DNA of 64,000 nucleotides from JAETTH01 sp964455975 (GCA_964455975.1 CAYVYP010000001.1:1-64000), one strand, 5' to 3'; shown: positions 1-12,139, numbered from the stretch's first letter. A program made the numbers and translations. The notes: generated by a model from the letters alone, not told the origin.

Positions 1-925
1 TTGAATCTGCTACTGTTACTGTTGTAGATTGGCTCTTTTTATATGTTGTATTTCCATTTGTTCCAAATGTTACTGTTGGTACTGTATTATCTAAATAAAA
101 TACATTTGATTTTGTTATTGTACTATTTCCACTATTATCTTTTGCTAAAATCCATAAATACCAATTGTTTCCTGTTCCATCTGATTTTGTTACTGCTTGT
201 CCATTTGTAAATGTTGTACTAAATGTATTTTCTAGTGGTGCTGTTGTATTTTGTGTCCATTGGTATTTTAATGTACTTATATTTACTCCTGATAAGCTAT
301 CCGCTACTGTTACTGTTGTAGATTGACTCTTTTTATATGTTGTATTTCCATTTGTTCCAAATGTTACTGTTGGTACTGTATTATCTACTTTTATTCCTGT
401 TGTTAATACATTTTTTATGTTTTGGTTATCTGCTGAATCTTTTAATGTATTTGCTGCTACTTCTATTGTTAAATCTCCATTTCCTGTTATTCCTGATAAT
501 GTTAATAAATATTGTACTCCTCCTGTTACATTTGTTGATGAACTTAATTCTTTCTTACTTGGTGTTACTGCTGTTCCACCAACTTTTATAACTATACTAC
601 TTGCTGTTAAAGTATTACTTGCATATATGCTTTCATCTACACCTTGCAATTTTATTATTATTTCATCCAAACTATTTATGTATGAAATTGTTGTAGAATC
701 TGGAAATATCGTTTTCTTTAATGGTATTACTGTTATTTTCTTTGTACTTTCATATGCGTAAATTTCTTGTTTTTGTATTTCATCTTTTTTACTTAATTCT
801 ATTTTAGAATTTTGAATTTTACTTACAAATATTATTCCAAATATGGCTATTAAGCCAATTACAATTGTAATAATTGGCTTAATTATTTTAATATTTTTTT
901 CGTAAAATTTTTCTTCCTTCATCAT
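1..925 (-). CDS. Membrane-anchored repeat protein, N-terminal part (runs off the left edge)
   Basis: The frame is open from the ATG at 925 (a second ATG follows at once at 922) to the window edge, so the C-terminus is missing. A GGGGA ribosome site lies just upstream. A short charged start is followed by one hydrophobic segment (about residues 15-35), which suggests a signal anchor with the rest outside the cell. After about 140 residues of unassigned sequence come Ig-like units of 98 residues, each opening with DNTVPTVTFGTNGN and containing WYLWILAKDNSGN. The second copy starts near position 95, so the DNA here is a near-perfect direct repeat with a 294-base period. The same unit type occurs in the protein at the right edge. 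It follows the giant glycoside hydrolase by 59 bases and may be co-transcribed with it. The family points to a surface protein; the exact role is unknown. Confidence 0.8.
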   Translation of the reverse strand, partial: MMKEEKFYEKNIKIIKPIITIVIGLIAIFGIIFVSKIQNSKIELSKKDEIQKQEIYAYESTKKITVIPLKKTIFPDSTTISYINSLDEIIIKLQGVDESIYASNTLTASSIVIKVGGTAVTPSKKELSSSTNVTGGVQYLLTLSGITGNGDLTIEVAANTLKDSADNQNIKNVLTTGIKVDNTVPTVTFGTNGNTTYKKSQSTTVTVADSLSGVNISTLKYQWTQNTTAPLENTFSTTFTNGQAVTKSDGTGNNWYLWILAKDNSGNSTITKSNVFYLDNTVPTVTFGTNGNTTYKKSQSTTVTVADS

Positions 926-984
926 ATGTATATCCCCATCTTTTATGTTTTTTCTAATTTTTATTTAGAATGCCTTTTTAAATT

Positions 985-3900
985 TTATTTAAAATGTTTT
1001 CCTTTGTTTTTTTGCTTTTTAGAAATTTTATGTTCCTGATTTTTAGCAGTTATGTTCATTGTTCTTGTTTTTATTTTTTTAGTTTTACTTTTTAAGTGTT
1101 TTGATCTTATTATATCTATTTTTAATTTCTTTTTATTTACTATTACTGCTATTATTCCAATTAATATTATACTCATTCCTACATAAGATGCTATGTTTTC
1201 TCCACCTGTTGCAATAGAAATCATAAACAACATTGTATCTTCATTATCTAGCATATCATCTTCTTCAAATCCTGCTGGGTTTGAAACTTTCATTAATTGT
1301 AATACATTTTCTATTGTTCCTAAATTTTCTTCTCCCTGTTTCCATGTAAGAATTATATCAATTTCTTTAGATTCTCCTGGTGCTAAATTTTCTACTGTTG
1401 TTTGTAATCTGTTTTGTGAAATTGTCCAAATTCCAATATTTTTATTTTCTACATAGAAACCTTGTGGAATAGCTTCTGCTACTGTAACATTTCCTACTAT
1501 TTTACCTGTATTTGTTACTAAAACCTTATACCTTACTATAACATTTGCTGTATCTAATTCCTTTTTGTTTATTTCAACTTTTACTATTCCATTATTTGCT
1601 TGTTTTTCTGTTCCATTTACAAATAAACGTACATTTCTTCTTATTACATTTATATTAAATGGCAATTTTTTATAGTAATATATTATAGTTTTATTTTCTA
1701 GTGTTAGTATTCCTTCTGCGCCCTCTGGAGTAGCTGTTAATTCATAGTATGTTACACTTAAATTTTCTGTAGTATATACACTCCTACTAATCCTTTTATT
1801 GTTTTATTTTCTGCTAATTTTGTATTTGTATCTACATCTTTATATTCTACTGTTATTGTTCCACTTTGTTGTCTTTGATAATAATATTTTACTTCTATTA
1901 AAGCTTCTGTCATCTTTCCAGTAGTATTTGTAGGTTCTGGAGCTACCGCTTTATAATTTGCAATTACTTTTCTTGAAGATGAATAACTATCCCCTACACT
2001 TCCTGTAATTGTAATAGTTTCTGCAAGTTTTTTATTTGTTCCTTTTTCCAAATAACTTACTATTACGCCTTTACTTAATATTTTTTCATAATAGAATATT
2101 ACTTCTATTTCACCTTTTATCATAAATCCTGTTTTGTTTATAGGCTCTGGAGTTATTGATTTATAATTTGTAATTGTTTTTCTTACTGCAGTATAACTAT
2201 CTCCCACTTTTCCTGTAATAACTGTATCTTCTGCAAGTTTATTATTAGTTGTTTTTTCTAAATATTTAACAGTTACTGTTGGAACCACTATTTTTTCATA
2301 ATAGAATATTACTTCTATTGGTTCTCCTTTGTATGTTCCTGTTTGATTTGTTGGTTCTTCTCCATATGCCTCATACCCTTCTATATCTTTTCTTGAAATA
2401 TTATATGGTTTACCAACTTCTATGTCTACATTTTCTGAAGGTTCTATTATATTATTATTTTCATCTAAATATTTTACTATAATTCCTGTTTTTGCATTTC
2501 TATATACATATGTTACTGTAATATCTTGTTTTGTATATTCTCCTTGCTTATTTGTTGGTTCTTCTCCATATGCTATATATCCTGTTACATCTTTTCTTAC
2601 AGTTAAGTATGTTTCTCCAACATAGCCATTTAAAGTTTCATCTGGTAATAATGTTTTTCCTTCTGTATTTATGTATTTTATAATTACTTTTGCTGCAATT
2701 TTTTTAAAGGTTACATTAATTTCTTTATTTTCTTTTACATTATCAATTGTATTTAATGTACCAATTCCGTTTTCATCTACTACATAATTATTGGTTATTA
2801 CATTATTTATTTTTACAGTATCAATCTCATATCCTTTATTTGGTGTTATTTTAATTTCTTTTGTTACATTTTCTCCATATTTTACTTCTTCGTATGGAGC
2901 TTGCCCTTTTCCTGAAATTGTTCCACCTTCTCCTGATGTAGTTGTTATATTATATGTTTTTACTTTATAGTAATAAATTACTTCTATTTTAGTTTTTTCA
3001 TATTTTCCATTTGCATTTGTTGGAATTGCTACTAATTCATATTTTTCATTTATTCCTGTTGCTTCTTCTGTTTTGTAGTCTTCTCCTACATTTGCTGTTC
3101 CTGTTTTTGGTAAAGTAATATCTTGTGCTACTTTTGTTGTTGTTCCATATTCGTAATAATGAACTATTACTCCTTCTGATTCGACTACAGTTGTTACATA
3201 GTACACTTTTACTATATTGTTTTCTGCAACAGATGTTATTGTACATCCTTCTACTTTATCAAATTTGTAACCATCTTTTATTTTGTCTTCATATGTATTT
3301 ACTGTACTTCCAAATGTTGCTGTTTTTGTAGAGTCTGTTTTTGTATCATCTTTTACATTATCATAATAATATTCTACTTTGTATCCATATGTATTTTTCA
3401 TAAATGTTGCCACAATTCCCTTATCTTCTGTTACATTTGTGAATGCTGGTAATGTTACAACTCCATTTTCATCTGGAGTAAAATTAACCCCATCTTCATT
3501 AATAGTAATTGTCTTTATTTCATACCCATCATTTGGTGTTACAATAATTTCATTTTTACTATTTTGACCTTCTACTACAGTTTCAGGTTCTGTTGGAGAA
3601 ATTGTACCTCCTTCGCCCTTTACTGCTGTAGTTATTGTATATCTAGCAACTGTATCTAAATATACAGTATATGTTCTAGCTTTACTATTTGTAGGTGTTG
3701 TTAAATTTACTGTAACTGCATTTAAAACACTATCATATGAAGATGTATAATTTGTAAATCCTTCTTGTGGTGTAATTTCTACTACTGGCTCATTTGTAGC
3801 ATCATTTCTTAACACTAAATAATCACTTGTATTTGTATTATAATTATTTACAGAGACTCCATCTATTTTTATATCAGATATTGTTCCTTCATCTTCAATT

Positions 3901-6900
3901 TCATTTATAGCCATATTTCTTAAATACATACTAGATTTATTATTTTTACCAGTACCAAAAACAATATATTGTGAACAATCTCTGTTTGTAGAATATAAAC
4001 TACTACTTCCTAATTTTACAAAATTTATACCATCTGTTGCCATATAATATTCTATTGTATGTGCTTCCATATCTACAATATATTTATATTTCATCCATAT
4101 ATTTGGCTCTAATAAATCTTTAAGCATTGTATCTTTTGTTATTATTTTTGTTCTATATACTAAAGCTTGTTTCTTAGTATTTGTTGTTGAACGAGTAATA
4201 TATGTTTCTGCAATAATATCATCTGTTTTTGTTCCTGTCATTGTTTCTTCTGTTATATCTCCATTATATAACCATATACGTAAAAATTTATTATATGTAG
4301 CATCTGCTGAAGCTATATCACTTGACATGTCTGCATACATTTCAAAATTTACTTCATATTTTCTATATTGTTTTGGAACCTCTTTATACATATATGCCAT
4401 AGTTTCTGAACCTGTAGTAGCTGTTGTAGCTGAACTTGTTGATTCTAAATGTACCACTTGATTGTCTCCATCAATACTACTATTAGTTACTATTCCAATT
4501 TTACTTTCTCCAGTATCTGTTTCAGATGCAGATTTTTCTAAAGTTGTCCATTCTCTTTTAAAGTCTATATCTGAATATCTAGAAAATTGTTCCTCCATCA
4601 TTATTGATGCATTAACACTACTTGTTTCTTTTAATGCTATTATACTATTGTATCCATTTGTATCAAATACAATATCATTAATATTTATTTTTTCTACTGT
4701 TCCTTTTGCTAATGTCTTTTTATATACTTTATATACCTTTCCATTTGAACCTGTAACAATATCTTTTGTATCAGTATATCCATCTAAAGTCATTGTTTTT
4801 ACTGCATTTTTTTCTACAAATAATAATAAATCAATTTGTCTATTTGTTTCAATACTAACCGTTTCTACATTAATTTTTCCATCTTCTATATCATTTGTAT
4901 TTTTTAAAATTAAGTATTCTGCATTTATATATCTATATGGAACACTTGTAAATGTAGTTGTTTCATTTAAATACATATTAGCACCATTTTGTAAAATCTT
5001 ATTATATGAGATATTTCCTAATAATTCATTTGAAACTTTTATATCTCCAACTAATGCAGAATCTGGCTTTATACTTGTAACTATATTACTTGTATTATCT
5101 GTTAAATATATAGTATATACTTGTTTATAATCATCAATATCTGTTACAGTTACAGTTGCATATCCTTCCTGCGTATTTACACTTATTGTATGTGATTTAT
5201 AATTTTCTCCCTTATCTATTGTAATTAAAGCTTTAGCATTAATATTTCCTATATATCTATATTCTTTAGTTAATGTATTAAATGTAGTAAGAGGTTCTCC
5301 ATTAATATTTATTCCAGTTATAGCAGTTCTTACTACTGGAGTAATTTCAATATCATCCATATAGAAATCACTTTCATAAATCTTACCACTACCAATTACT
5401 ATATGATCTGATGATTGTTTATTATTTAAGAACTTATATTCATTTCCCATTTCTACACCATCTATAGAAACAGCAAAAGTAGATGTATTTGTATTCATTG
5501 TTATTTTATATGTATGCCACTCATCTGTTGAAATATTTGATGCTATTGTTTTTTGAGCTCCTATTCCAGATAATTTTGAATCTTTGTATAACATTCCATT
5601 ATTTCTTAAGTATGTTTCATTTAAAATCCCATCTTTTTCAGCTGAACTACTTGGTAAAGGAACTTCTCCACTATATTGCCATATACGTAAAAAGTCATTA
5701 GCTACAGCTCCTGTTAAATTTGCTCTAAAAGATACTGTATATATATCGTTTAATTTTGCATATTCTTTTGTCATATATGTCATATCTGTTATTGTTTTAT
5801 CTGTATATTTAACATTCCCATTTGTTCCATCTGTACTTTCTTCAGCTTTTGCATTTTCTACATTAAATATATTCCAATTATTTATAAGTTCACCAGCATT
5901 AAACTCTTCTTTAAAAAATGTTTTATTATTTACTTTAGCTGTTTCTTTTATAGCAACAACATACATATCTCCAGATGTACCAGTATCTGCATTACTTCCA
6001 AGAGTAACTGCATTACCTTTTGTTACACTTTTTTTATAAACATTATATATTTTATTATTTGTTCCTGTTACAATGTGTTCCGTTTTTGTAAATTCATTTG
6101 TTATCCAATCAATATCTGGTAATGTACTTAATCTAAATACAAAAACATCAATATCTTTTTTAGCTATAAAATTAACTAAATCCACTGCTAAATAACCTTT
6201 ATCTGCATTTGCAAATTGTATATATTCTGCATTTAATAATTCATATGGTACACTTCTAAATGTATATGTTTCATCTATATACATTTTCTTTTCATTATCT
6301 AAAACTTTTTGATAAACAGTATTAGATGGCCCTGAATATGAATAATTTTCTATTAATTCTGAATTTAAATTATTTTCACTAGGTATATTTTCTGTTTCTT
6401 CACCTAATTTTGCTCCAGTTCCATAGCCTGGATCTGAAAGACTTGTTAAACTATATGCTTCTATTTCATTTGCTGTTTCTGAATATCCATTTATATTATC
6501 TACTGCTACAGAAGATATATTATATGTTGCAGAAGTTAATCCATCTGTAGTTGCTGTTACAGATATATTTCCTGCTTTCATTGTTGTTTTTACTGCAACT
6601 CTTGTAATTCCAGCTTCTAAATATAAGTGTTTATTATTAATTGAATTTTCTAATCCAGAATTATATCCACCTCTCCAAATTGAACATCCATTACTATCAT
6701 TTATTTCAAAATTTGTTAATTTATTTTCTATTTGTCCATCAAATGTTAAACATCTATTTCCATTACTATCTACTGCTTCTATATCTAGCAATAATATATC
6801 TGAACCATTTGCAAGTAACCCTTGTGGGCCTACTGTTGGAGTAATTTTTAATGCTACTGCATCTCCGTGTGTTGTAATACTATCTGTTGCTACTACTTCT

Positions 6901-9171
6901 CCATTTTTATTTTTTCCTTCTACCCTAATTGTTCCTGCTTGCCATGCTACATTTGAATATGTATATAAATAATCGTTGGTTTTTATTTTACCAGTTTCAA
7001 CTAATACATCATTAATATATAAATCTATTGTAGATACGTTATTTGCTGCTACATAAATATTTTTTACTGTACCTTCTTCATAATTCCAATGTCCTACAAT
7101 ATGAACGCCCGGGGTATTACTGAATAATACTTTTGTTGTCCAATACGCTTCTTTTGGAAGTCTCATTGCATCTACTTCTCCACTTGCTCGAGATACTTCA
7201 CTTGTAATTCTTCCATGTGATATTGTGTCTGAAAATATCCAATTAGCTCCACCACAATGGTTTGTATCTGCAACAGAACCTTCTGCATCTTTTACGTATG
7301 TTGTAAGTTGAGATACAGCAAAACTTTCTCCTGTTGAATTTACATATGTTGTTCCTGCAGATGATGTATTTGTAAATGTTTTAAATCCTTTTGTAAATTT
7401 ATCCCATACTCCTCTTCTTGCTTCTAATCTATCATATTCCCCTTCAACTTCTGGCTTTCCTGTTAATCCTCCTCCGTCCTTGAGTTGTTATACCAATTTC
7501 TACTAAATTACTAGTTTTTGAATCTCCTCTTCTTATTGCTATTAATCTGTTAGATTCTGTAACTGTTCCATCATATGTTCCAGAATTATCTACACTATAT
7601 ATTGTATTTGAATTTACTGTTTCAATTCCACGATTTCCATAATCATAAGTATTAATTATTCCTTGCAATTCAGTTGCTTGCTCAGTTGGCATTGTATAAT
7701 TTCCAAGCTCCCACATAAATATTGAAGGACTATTTCTAAAATAGATTATCATATCTCTTAGGGCTTCTCTTCTTAAGTTATATGAATTAGTATCATACCC
7801 TGTTCCTTCGCCATCTACACCTGGTTGTAATACTATTAAGCCATATTCATCAGCTGTTTTAATTTGTGCTCCCCCTCCTGATGTATGTCCCCATCTTATA
7901 AAATTTGCTCCTGCATCCTTCATCATTTTTATTGTATATGCTTGCATCCAATCAGGTTGTGCAGCTCCAATTGCAGCCCATTCACTTATTGATTTTTGTC
8001 CCCATCCTTGTAATTTTACATAATTTTCATTTAAGTACATTCCATAATCATTTGTAAATCTATATGTTCTAATTCCTATTTCATCACTATTATTATCTAT
8101 AATTTCTCCATTTACTTCTAGTTGACATACAACTGTATATAAATATGGATAATCTGTTGACCATCTTGTAGGATTATTTAATGTATCTGCTAATGTAAAT
8201 GTTTTCTTTTCTCCTGCTGCTATTATAAGGTTTTGTGTTTCCATTGTAAGTACTGTATTTTGATTCATATCTTTAACAAGTACTTTGTATGTAAATGTTT
8301 TTTCTTCTCCATAATTATTTTCTATTTGTGCATTTACATTTATTTTTGCAGATGAACTTGTTTCATCTGATGTATAAATATATGTTCCTTCTGATTGTAA
8401 GAAACTATATAGTGGAAGAGTTAAATGAAGATTATCCATAATGTATAAATAAGAATTTTGGTATAATCCTCCATATGTTGGTTGCCAATGAGAATCGTTC
8501 CAAGGAACACTACTTGTTGTTCCTTCAATTTTGTAAGGGAAACTATTATCTACCATAACAGTTATATCATTCTCTCCGTCTGCACCAAATTTAAGATTTC
8601 CTTTACTATTTAAATCATAACCAAATGCAATAAATCCATTCTCGGATGTTCCTTCTAAAAGCACACCATTAATATATACTTTTGCTGCTTGTCTTGCTGC
8701 TTCAAATTCTACATATATTTTTTTACCTCTATATTCTTCAGGAAGAGTAAATGTTTTTTTATACCAAGCAGTACCTGTGTACATACTTCTTTCACCGTTT
8801 TGACTACCCTCCATATAGTTATCAAAAGTATCCACATCATTATATGTATGTGGTAAACTTACCTCTGACCATGAACTTACATCATAATCTGCTAAATATG
8901 GAGTTTCTGAAGTTGGTATTACTGTTACATTTTCTGCTGCAACTTCTGAACCTGAATTATTTTTACCTACTCCTTTTGAAAATTTCCATCCAAAATTAAA
9001 ATTCAACTTTTCTCTTGGTCCATCAGTTTTATTTTCAGCTTGCATTTCAATGCCAATAGCTTTTAGCAATACTTCTGTTTGCCCAGTTGCTAAAACTACT
9101 CCTATTCCAATAAATAAAATTAACACAATAGCTAAAATAATAATTAGCTTTTTTGATAATTTTTTCTGCAT
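985..9171 (-). CDS. Giant cell-surface GH2 glycoside hydrolase with MucBP repeats (two frame breaks)
   Basis: About 2,728 residues if two frame breaks are bridged. Domains in order: signal anchor (about 8-28); GH2 sugar-binding domain (about 50-250, with SLPHTYND and WYKKTF); GH2 Ig-like domain; TIM-barrel part (NFIRWGHTSGGG, SPSIFMWELGN); after the CGG at 7476, a DUF4982-like stretch (HWNYEEGTVKNIYV) and a GH2 C-terminal domain; two LamG/cadherin-like modules (about 980-1500); bacterial (InlB-like) repeats near 1840; about six MucBP repeats (about 1990-2490); a DUF11-like domain; one membrane helix (about 2657-2680) and a basic tail. The usual GNE of the GH2 acid/base motif reads GNY here, so catalysis is uncertain, although related DUF4982 enzymes also vary. 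GH2 and DUF4982 are normally on one polypeptide, which supports joining across 7476. The second break, near 1781, joins the last MucBP repeat to the anchor. Likely role: binding or cutting of host or dietary glycans at the cell surface. Confidence 0.8.
1779..1784 (-). other. Frame break of the -1 type in the last MucBP repeat
   Basis: The frame from upstream stops at 1758, while the MucBP fold continues in another frame (VYTTENLSVTYYEL) into the C-terminal anchor. Restoring it needs one extra base (for example GGAAGT instead of GGAGT) or a -1 slip. There is no CGG, so this differs from the other frame breaks and may be a simple deletion or a sequence error. Confidence 0.7.
7474..7476 (-). other. 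CGG +1 recoding site in the GH2 gene
   Basis: In-frame codon 566 is CGG in the context GGA-CGG-A. Skipping the C at 7476 moves exactly into the frame of the downstream ORF that encodes the GH2 C-terminal domains. Without the shift, translation stops 10 codons later. Confidence 0.85.
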
Positions 9172-9208
9172 AATTTTTCTCTCCCTTAATTTTTATATTA
9201 ATAAATAA

Positions 9209-9237
9209 ATTATATATACTTTAGGGAATTGTGTAAA
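9209..9237 (-). promoter_or_regulatory. Putative sigma-A promoter of the GH2 gene
   Basis: On the minus strand TTTACA and TATAAT are separated by 17 bases, about 40 bases upstream of the start codon at 9171. The remaining sequence up to 9350 shows nothing else I recognise. Confidence 0.55.
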
Positions 9238-9352
9238 TAGCAGTATTTTTATGTGTTTTTTTGTACTATATTTTTTTTATTACGCACGCTCACTTTTAAG
9301 GAATTATTACATTAATTTTAAGCTTTTATCTCTTTTAAGTTACATTTAAGAA

Positions 9353-9391
9353 CATAAAAAAGCATTTTACTACGGAAATGTAGTAAAACGC
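9353..9391 (-). terminator. Intrinsic terminator after the GGDEF gene
   Basis: A 12-base stem (one mismatch; GTAGTAAAA / TTTTACTAC) with a 6-base loop is followed on the minus strand by six T. An outer arm (AAGAACATAAA and its complement) extends the hairpin, so it may also work in the other direction. Confidence 0.75.
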
Positions 9392-9438
9392 TCTTTATGT
9401 TCTTATGATTATATACTTTTTATTATATATTATCTCTT

Positions 9439-10362
9439 TTATACTTTTCTTCTATCTATTACATATGTACTTCCAAAAATAGATTTTGCTAAATGCTTAA
9501 CTCCAGCTGCCGCTTCTCCAATTTCTAATATATTTTTAAATCTACCTTCATCTACCATTACAACACCTACTGAAATTGAAGTTATTGGAAACTCCTCCAT
9601 TATACCTTTTCTATTTGGAACTTCTAAATATCCTTTTTCTAAATCTTCTTTTGAAAAATATTTTCCTACTTGACTATCAAAATCAGCTACTATATTTTGG
9701 CATATTACCTCAACATTTTCGCTCATTGGTACAATTGCTACAAAATCGTCTCCTCCAATATGTCCTACAAAACTATTTTCACTTTCATGCACATTTTTTA
9801 CAATTGTCCTTGCAGTAAATTTAATAATTTCGTCTCCTTTTAAAAATCCATATACATCGTTATATGCTTTAAAATTATCTAAATCCAAATATAAAGCTGC
9901 AAATTCTTCTTTATTTAAAAATCTCTTTTTTAATTCTGCATTTATTTGTACATTTCCAGGAAGACCTGTTAATGGGCTTACTCTTCTATTTGTATATAAT
10001 AATCTTATAATATTTTTTACTGTATTATATAAATAATCCATATCAATTGGATTATGAATATAATACTCTACTGCTTTTTTTAATACTTCTAATTTATGTT
10101 CTTTTTCTCTGTTAGAAGATATTACTATTATTGGAGTTATACTGTTATCTTCATCTTTTCTTATTTCTTCACATAATTTAATTATATCTCTATCAATATT
10201 ATCTTCATTTAAAATAATTAAATTTGGAATATTTTTTAAAGCAACTTCAATCTCTTTAGTTTTAACATTTTTAAACGTATATTCTTTTTCTTTTTTAAAT
10301 AATTCTTTTAAATCTTTTGTTAAATTAGAATCATCATCAATTATATAGACTTCTTGTACCAT
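9439..10362 (-). CDS. Response regulator-like diguanylate cyclase (degenerate REC + GGDEF)
   Basis: 307 residues. Residues 1-120 resemble a receiver domain (VYIIDDDSN, PIIVISS), but the phospho-acceptor position reads LIILNED (Asn instead of Asp) and the usual conserved Lys near the end is absent (YYIHNPID), so phosphorylation is unlikely. Residues 130-300 form a GGDEF domain with the signature GHIGGDDF, which is compatible with c-di-GMP synthesis from two GTP. I see no RxxD inhibitory site before the signature. It sits between the surface-protein genes, and c-di-GMP often controls adhesion, so a link to surface-protein expression is a reasonable inference. I found no c-di-GMP riboswitch in the window. 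A terminator follows it. Confidence 0.85.
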   Translation of the reverse strand: MVQEVYIIDDDSNLTKDLKELFKKEKEYTFKNVKTKEIEVALKNIPNLIILNEDNIDRDIIKLCEEIRKDEDNSITPIIVISSNREKEHKLEVLKKAVEYYIHNPIDMDYLYNTVKNIIRLLYTNRRVSPLTGLPGNVQINAELKKRFLNKEEFAALYLDLDNFKAYNDVYGFLKGDEIIKFTARTIVKNVHESENSFVGHIGGDDFVAIVPMSENVEVICQNIVADFDSQVGKYFSKEDLEKGYLEVPNRKGIMEEFPITSISVGVVMVDEGRFKNILEIGEAAAGVKHLAKSIFGSTYVIDRRKV

Positions 10363-10388
10363 AAAATTCTCCTTATCATATGTGATTT

Positions 10389-11171
10389 TTATTTCTTATT
10401 ATTTTTCTTTTCTTTATCCATTTTTAATGATTTTAATATATTATTTAATCTATCAGATTTCATAGTTGGGAATGCCTTTTTTAGTCTTATAATATGTCTA
10501 TACATTTTTCTTTTAATTCTGGCTTGCTTTTTATTTAAATCTTCTATTATTATATTTATTTTTTCTTTACTAATTTTTTCTGATGATACATCTTTTAATT
10601 CTTGAATTTTCTCTTTTATTGTATCGCTAATTTCTTTAATTCTTTTTAAATTATCTTCATATGTATTTTGTCTTACTATACATACTATTAAATCTACAAT
10701 TAACAAAATCCATATTAATATATTAAAATATGTTAATGTATTATATTGTACATTTAGTATTCTAGTTGTTATAAATGGATGTATGTATCTTACAAACAAA
10801 ACACCTAATATACCCCAATAAATAGAATTTTGTAAACATATTCTACCTTGGAAATTAAATTTATTATCTGAATAATCCCAATATTTTGTATTAAATAACT
10901 TTTCTAAAATTATTCCAACTACATATTCCCAAATTGTAAGAACAATAACGCTCATAAAAAATAATAATATGATATTATTTTCTGCCCAAGTTAAACATAA
11001 TAGCATTATTAATGCCCCTGTCCCATATATTGGGCAAAATGGACCATGTAAAAATCCACTATTAACAAACTTTTTAAATAATATTGATTTAAAAACTGAT
11101 TCTAAAATCCAACCTAAAATTGAATATATTATAAAATATGTTGAAAAATTAATAAAAGTTTCTATATTCAT
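10389..11171 (-). CDS. Putative ABC-transporter type IV (CmpB-like) membrane protein
   Basis: 260 residues. The N-terminal 170 residues hold five or so membrane segments and the signature of the CmpB/PF06541 family: SILGWILES, FLHGPFCPIYGTGA, FNFQGRICLQNS. The C-terminal 90 residues are a charged, probably coiled-coil cytoplasmic tail (KEKIQELKDVSSEKISKEK), which is longer than in many relatives. The family is widespread in Firmicutes and its function is not established; the ABC-transporter label is historical. It starts at ATG with AAGGAA upstream and lies 27 bases before the GGDEF gene on the same strand, so the two are probably co-transcribed. Confidence 0.8.
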   Translation of the reverse strand: MNIETFINFSTYFIIYSILGWILESVFKSILFKKFVNSGFLHGPFCPIYGTGALIMLLCLTWAENNIILLFFMSVIVLTIWEYVVGIILEKLFNTKYWDYSDNKFNFQGRICLQNSIYWGILGVLFVRYIHPFITTRILNVQYNTLTYFNILIWILLIVDLIVCIVRQNTYEDNLKRIKEISDTIKEKIQELKDVSSEKISKEKINIIIEDLNKKQARIKRKMYRHIIRLKKAFPTMKSDRLNNILKSLKMDKEKKNNKK

Positions 11172-11218
11172 TTTATTTCCTTATATAATGATTTTTTACA
11201 CTATATAAATTCCTTTCT

Positions 11219-12139
11219 TTATGGATTATATGGTACATTTCCTTGAAGTATTGCTGTTTCCCCTTCTTGGTTATATGCAACAATTGCTACTTGATTTTCA
11301 CCAACTTTTAATTTTTTTGTTATTTCTATAATTGTATTATCTGCATTTGATTGTTCTGCTTTAAATATTTCACCATTTATTGCAAAATCTATTTTCATCA
11401 TTTTATCATCTAAATCTGTTGCTTTAATTGTTAAATTTTCTCCATCTTGAAATAATTGTATTTCTGGTTTTGTTATTCCTTTAAATTTCTGCTCTTTTGT
11501 TTGACTTGCATTTTCTTTGTTTACTGCTACTACAGTAAGATTATTTTCACCCTTTTTTATTTCTATTTCTGTTTCTATTTTATTGGGCATGTCTGAATTT
11601 ACATCTACTTTTGTTTCTTCTTCATCATTCCATCTGTATGTTATATATGATAAATTTACATCTGATTTTGCTACTATTTTTACATTATTTCCTGCTATTG
11701 CAAATTCTATTTCTGGTTTACTTACACTACTTTCTACAACGTATTTTTTCTCATATCTAACTTCGTATCCTATAGAATCTATTATTCTAACAGTTAAAGT
11801 GTTATTTCCTTCTGGAATTTCTATATTTTCTGTTATATTAATTTTACCTTTTCCTTGAAGAATATGTTCTTCTTGTTCATTCCAAGTATATATTATTTTG
11901 TCAATTGCTTTATCATGATTTATCTTTAATTCAACATAACCTTCAATTTGTGTTAATTCAACAATAGGTTCTGTATAATTAACTTTACTTTCATTTTCTT
12001 TATTTGAAATTATAGCATATGTTGCACCTATTCCTATAACTATACCAAACACAATTATAGCAATTGCAAAAAATTTTATTATTACCTTAATTTCTACTGG
12101 TCCTTTATTTTTACCACCTGTATATAATATTTGATTCAA
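11219..12139 (-). CDS. Membrane-anchored protein with three Ig-like domains
   Basis: 306 residues, starting at TTG with GAGGTG seven bases upstream. One hydrophobic segment (about residues 24-45) follows a basic stretch (KNKGPVEIKVIIK), so the rest is probably extracellular. That part has three related beta-sandwich units of about 80 residues, recognisable by repeated xITYRWNDEEE / IIYTWNEQEE and GENNLTVVAVN / GNNTLTVRIID motifs. No catalytic motif or sorting signal is visible. I do not recognise a named family; Ig-like cell-wall or adhesion proteins are the nearest description. It is 48 bases upstream of the CmpB-like gene and is likely the first gene of that run. Confidence 0.7.
   Translation of the reverse strand: MNQILYTGGKNKGPVEIKVIIKFFAIAIIVFGIVIGIGATYAIISNKENESKVNYTEPIVELTQIEGYVELKINHDKAIDKIIYTWNEQEEHILQGKGKINITENIEIPEGNNTLTVRIIDSIGYEVRYEKKYVVESSVSKPEIEFAIAGNNVKIVAKSDVNLSYITYRWNDEEETKVDVNSDMPNKIETEIEIKKGENNLTVVAVNKENASQTKEQKFKGITKPEIQLFQDGENLTIKATDLDDKMMKIDFAINGEIFKAEQSNADNTIIEITKKLKVGENQVAIVAYNQEGETAILQGNVPYNP

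Noticed and set aside
1..925. Regular 294-base repeats as a CRISPR-like array
   Set aside because: They encode in-frame Ig-like units; the repeat length and coding content do not fit CRISPR.
4462..6039. Plus-strand ORFs opposite the giant surface proteins (for example 4462-5130 and 5584-6039)
   Set aside because: They are antisense shadows: hydrophobic low-complexity products, no ribosome sites, and the opposite strand encodes clear domains.
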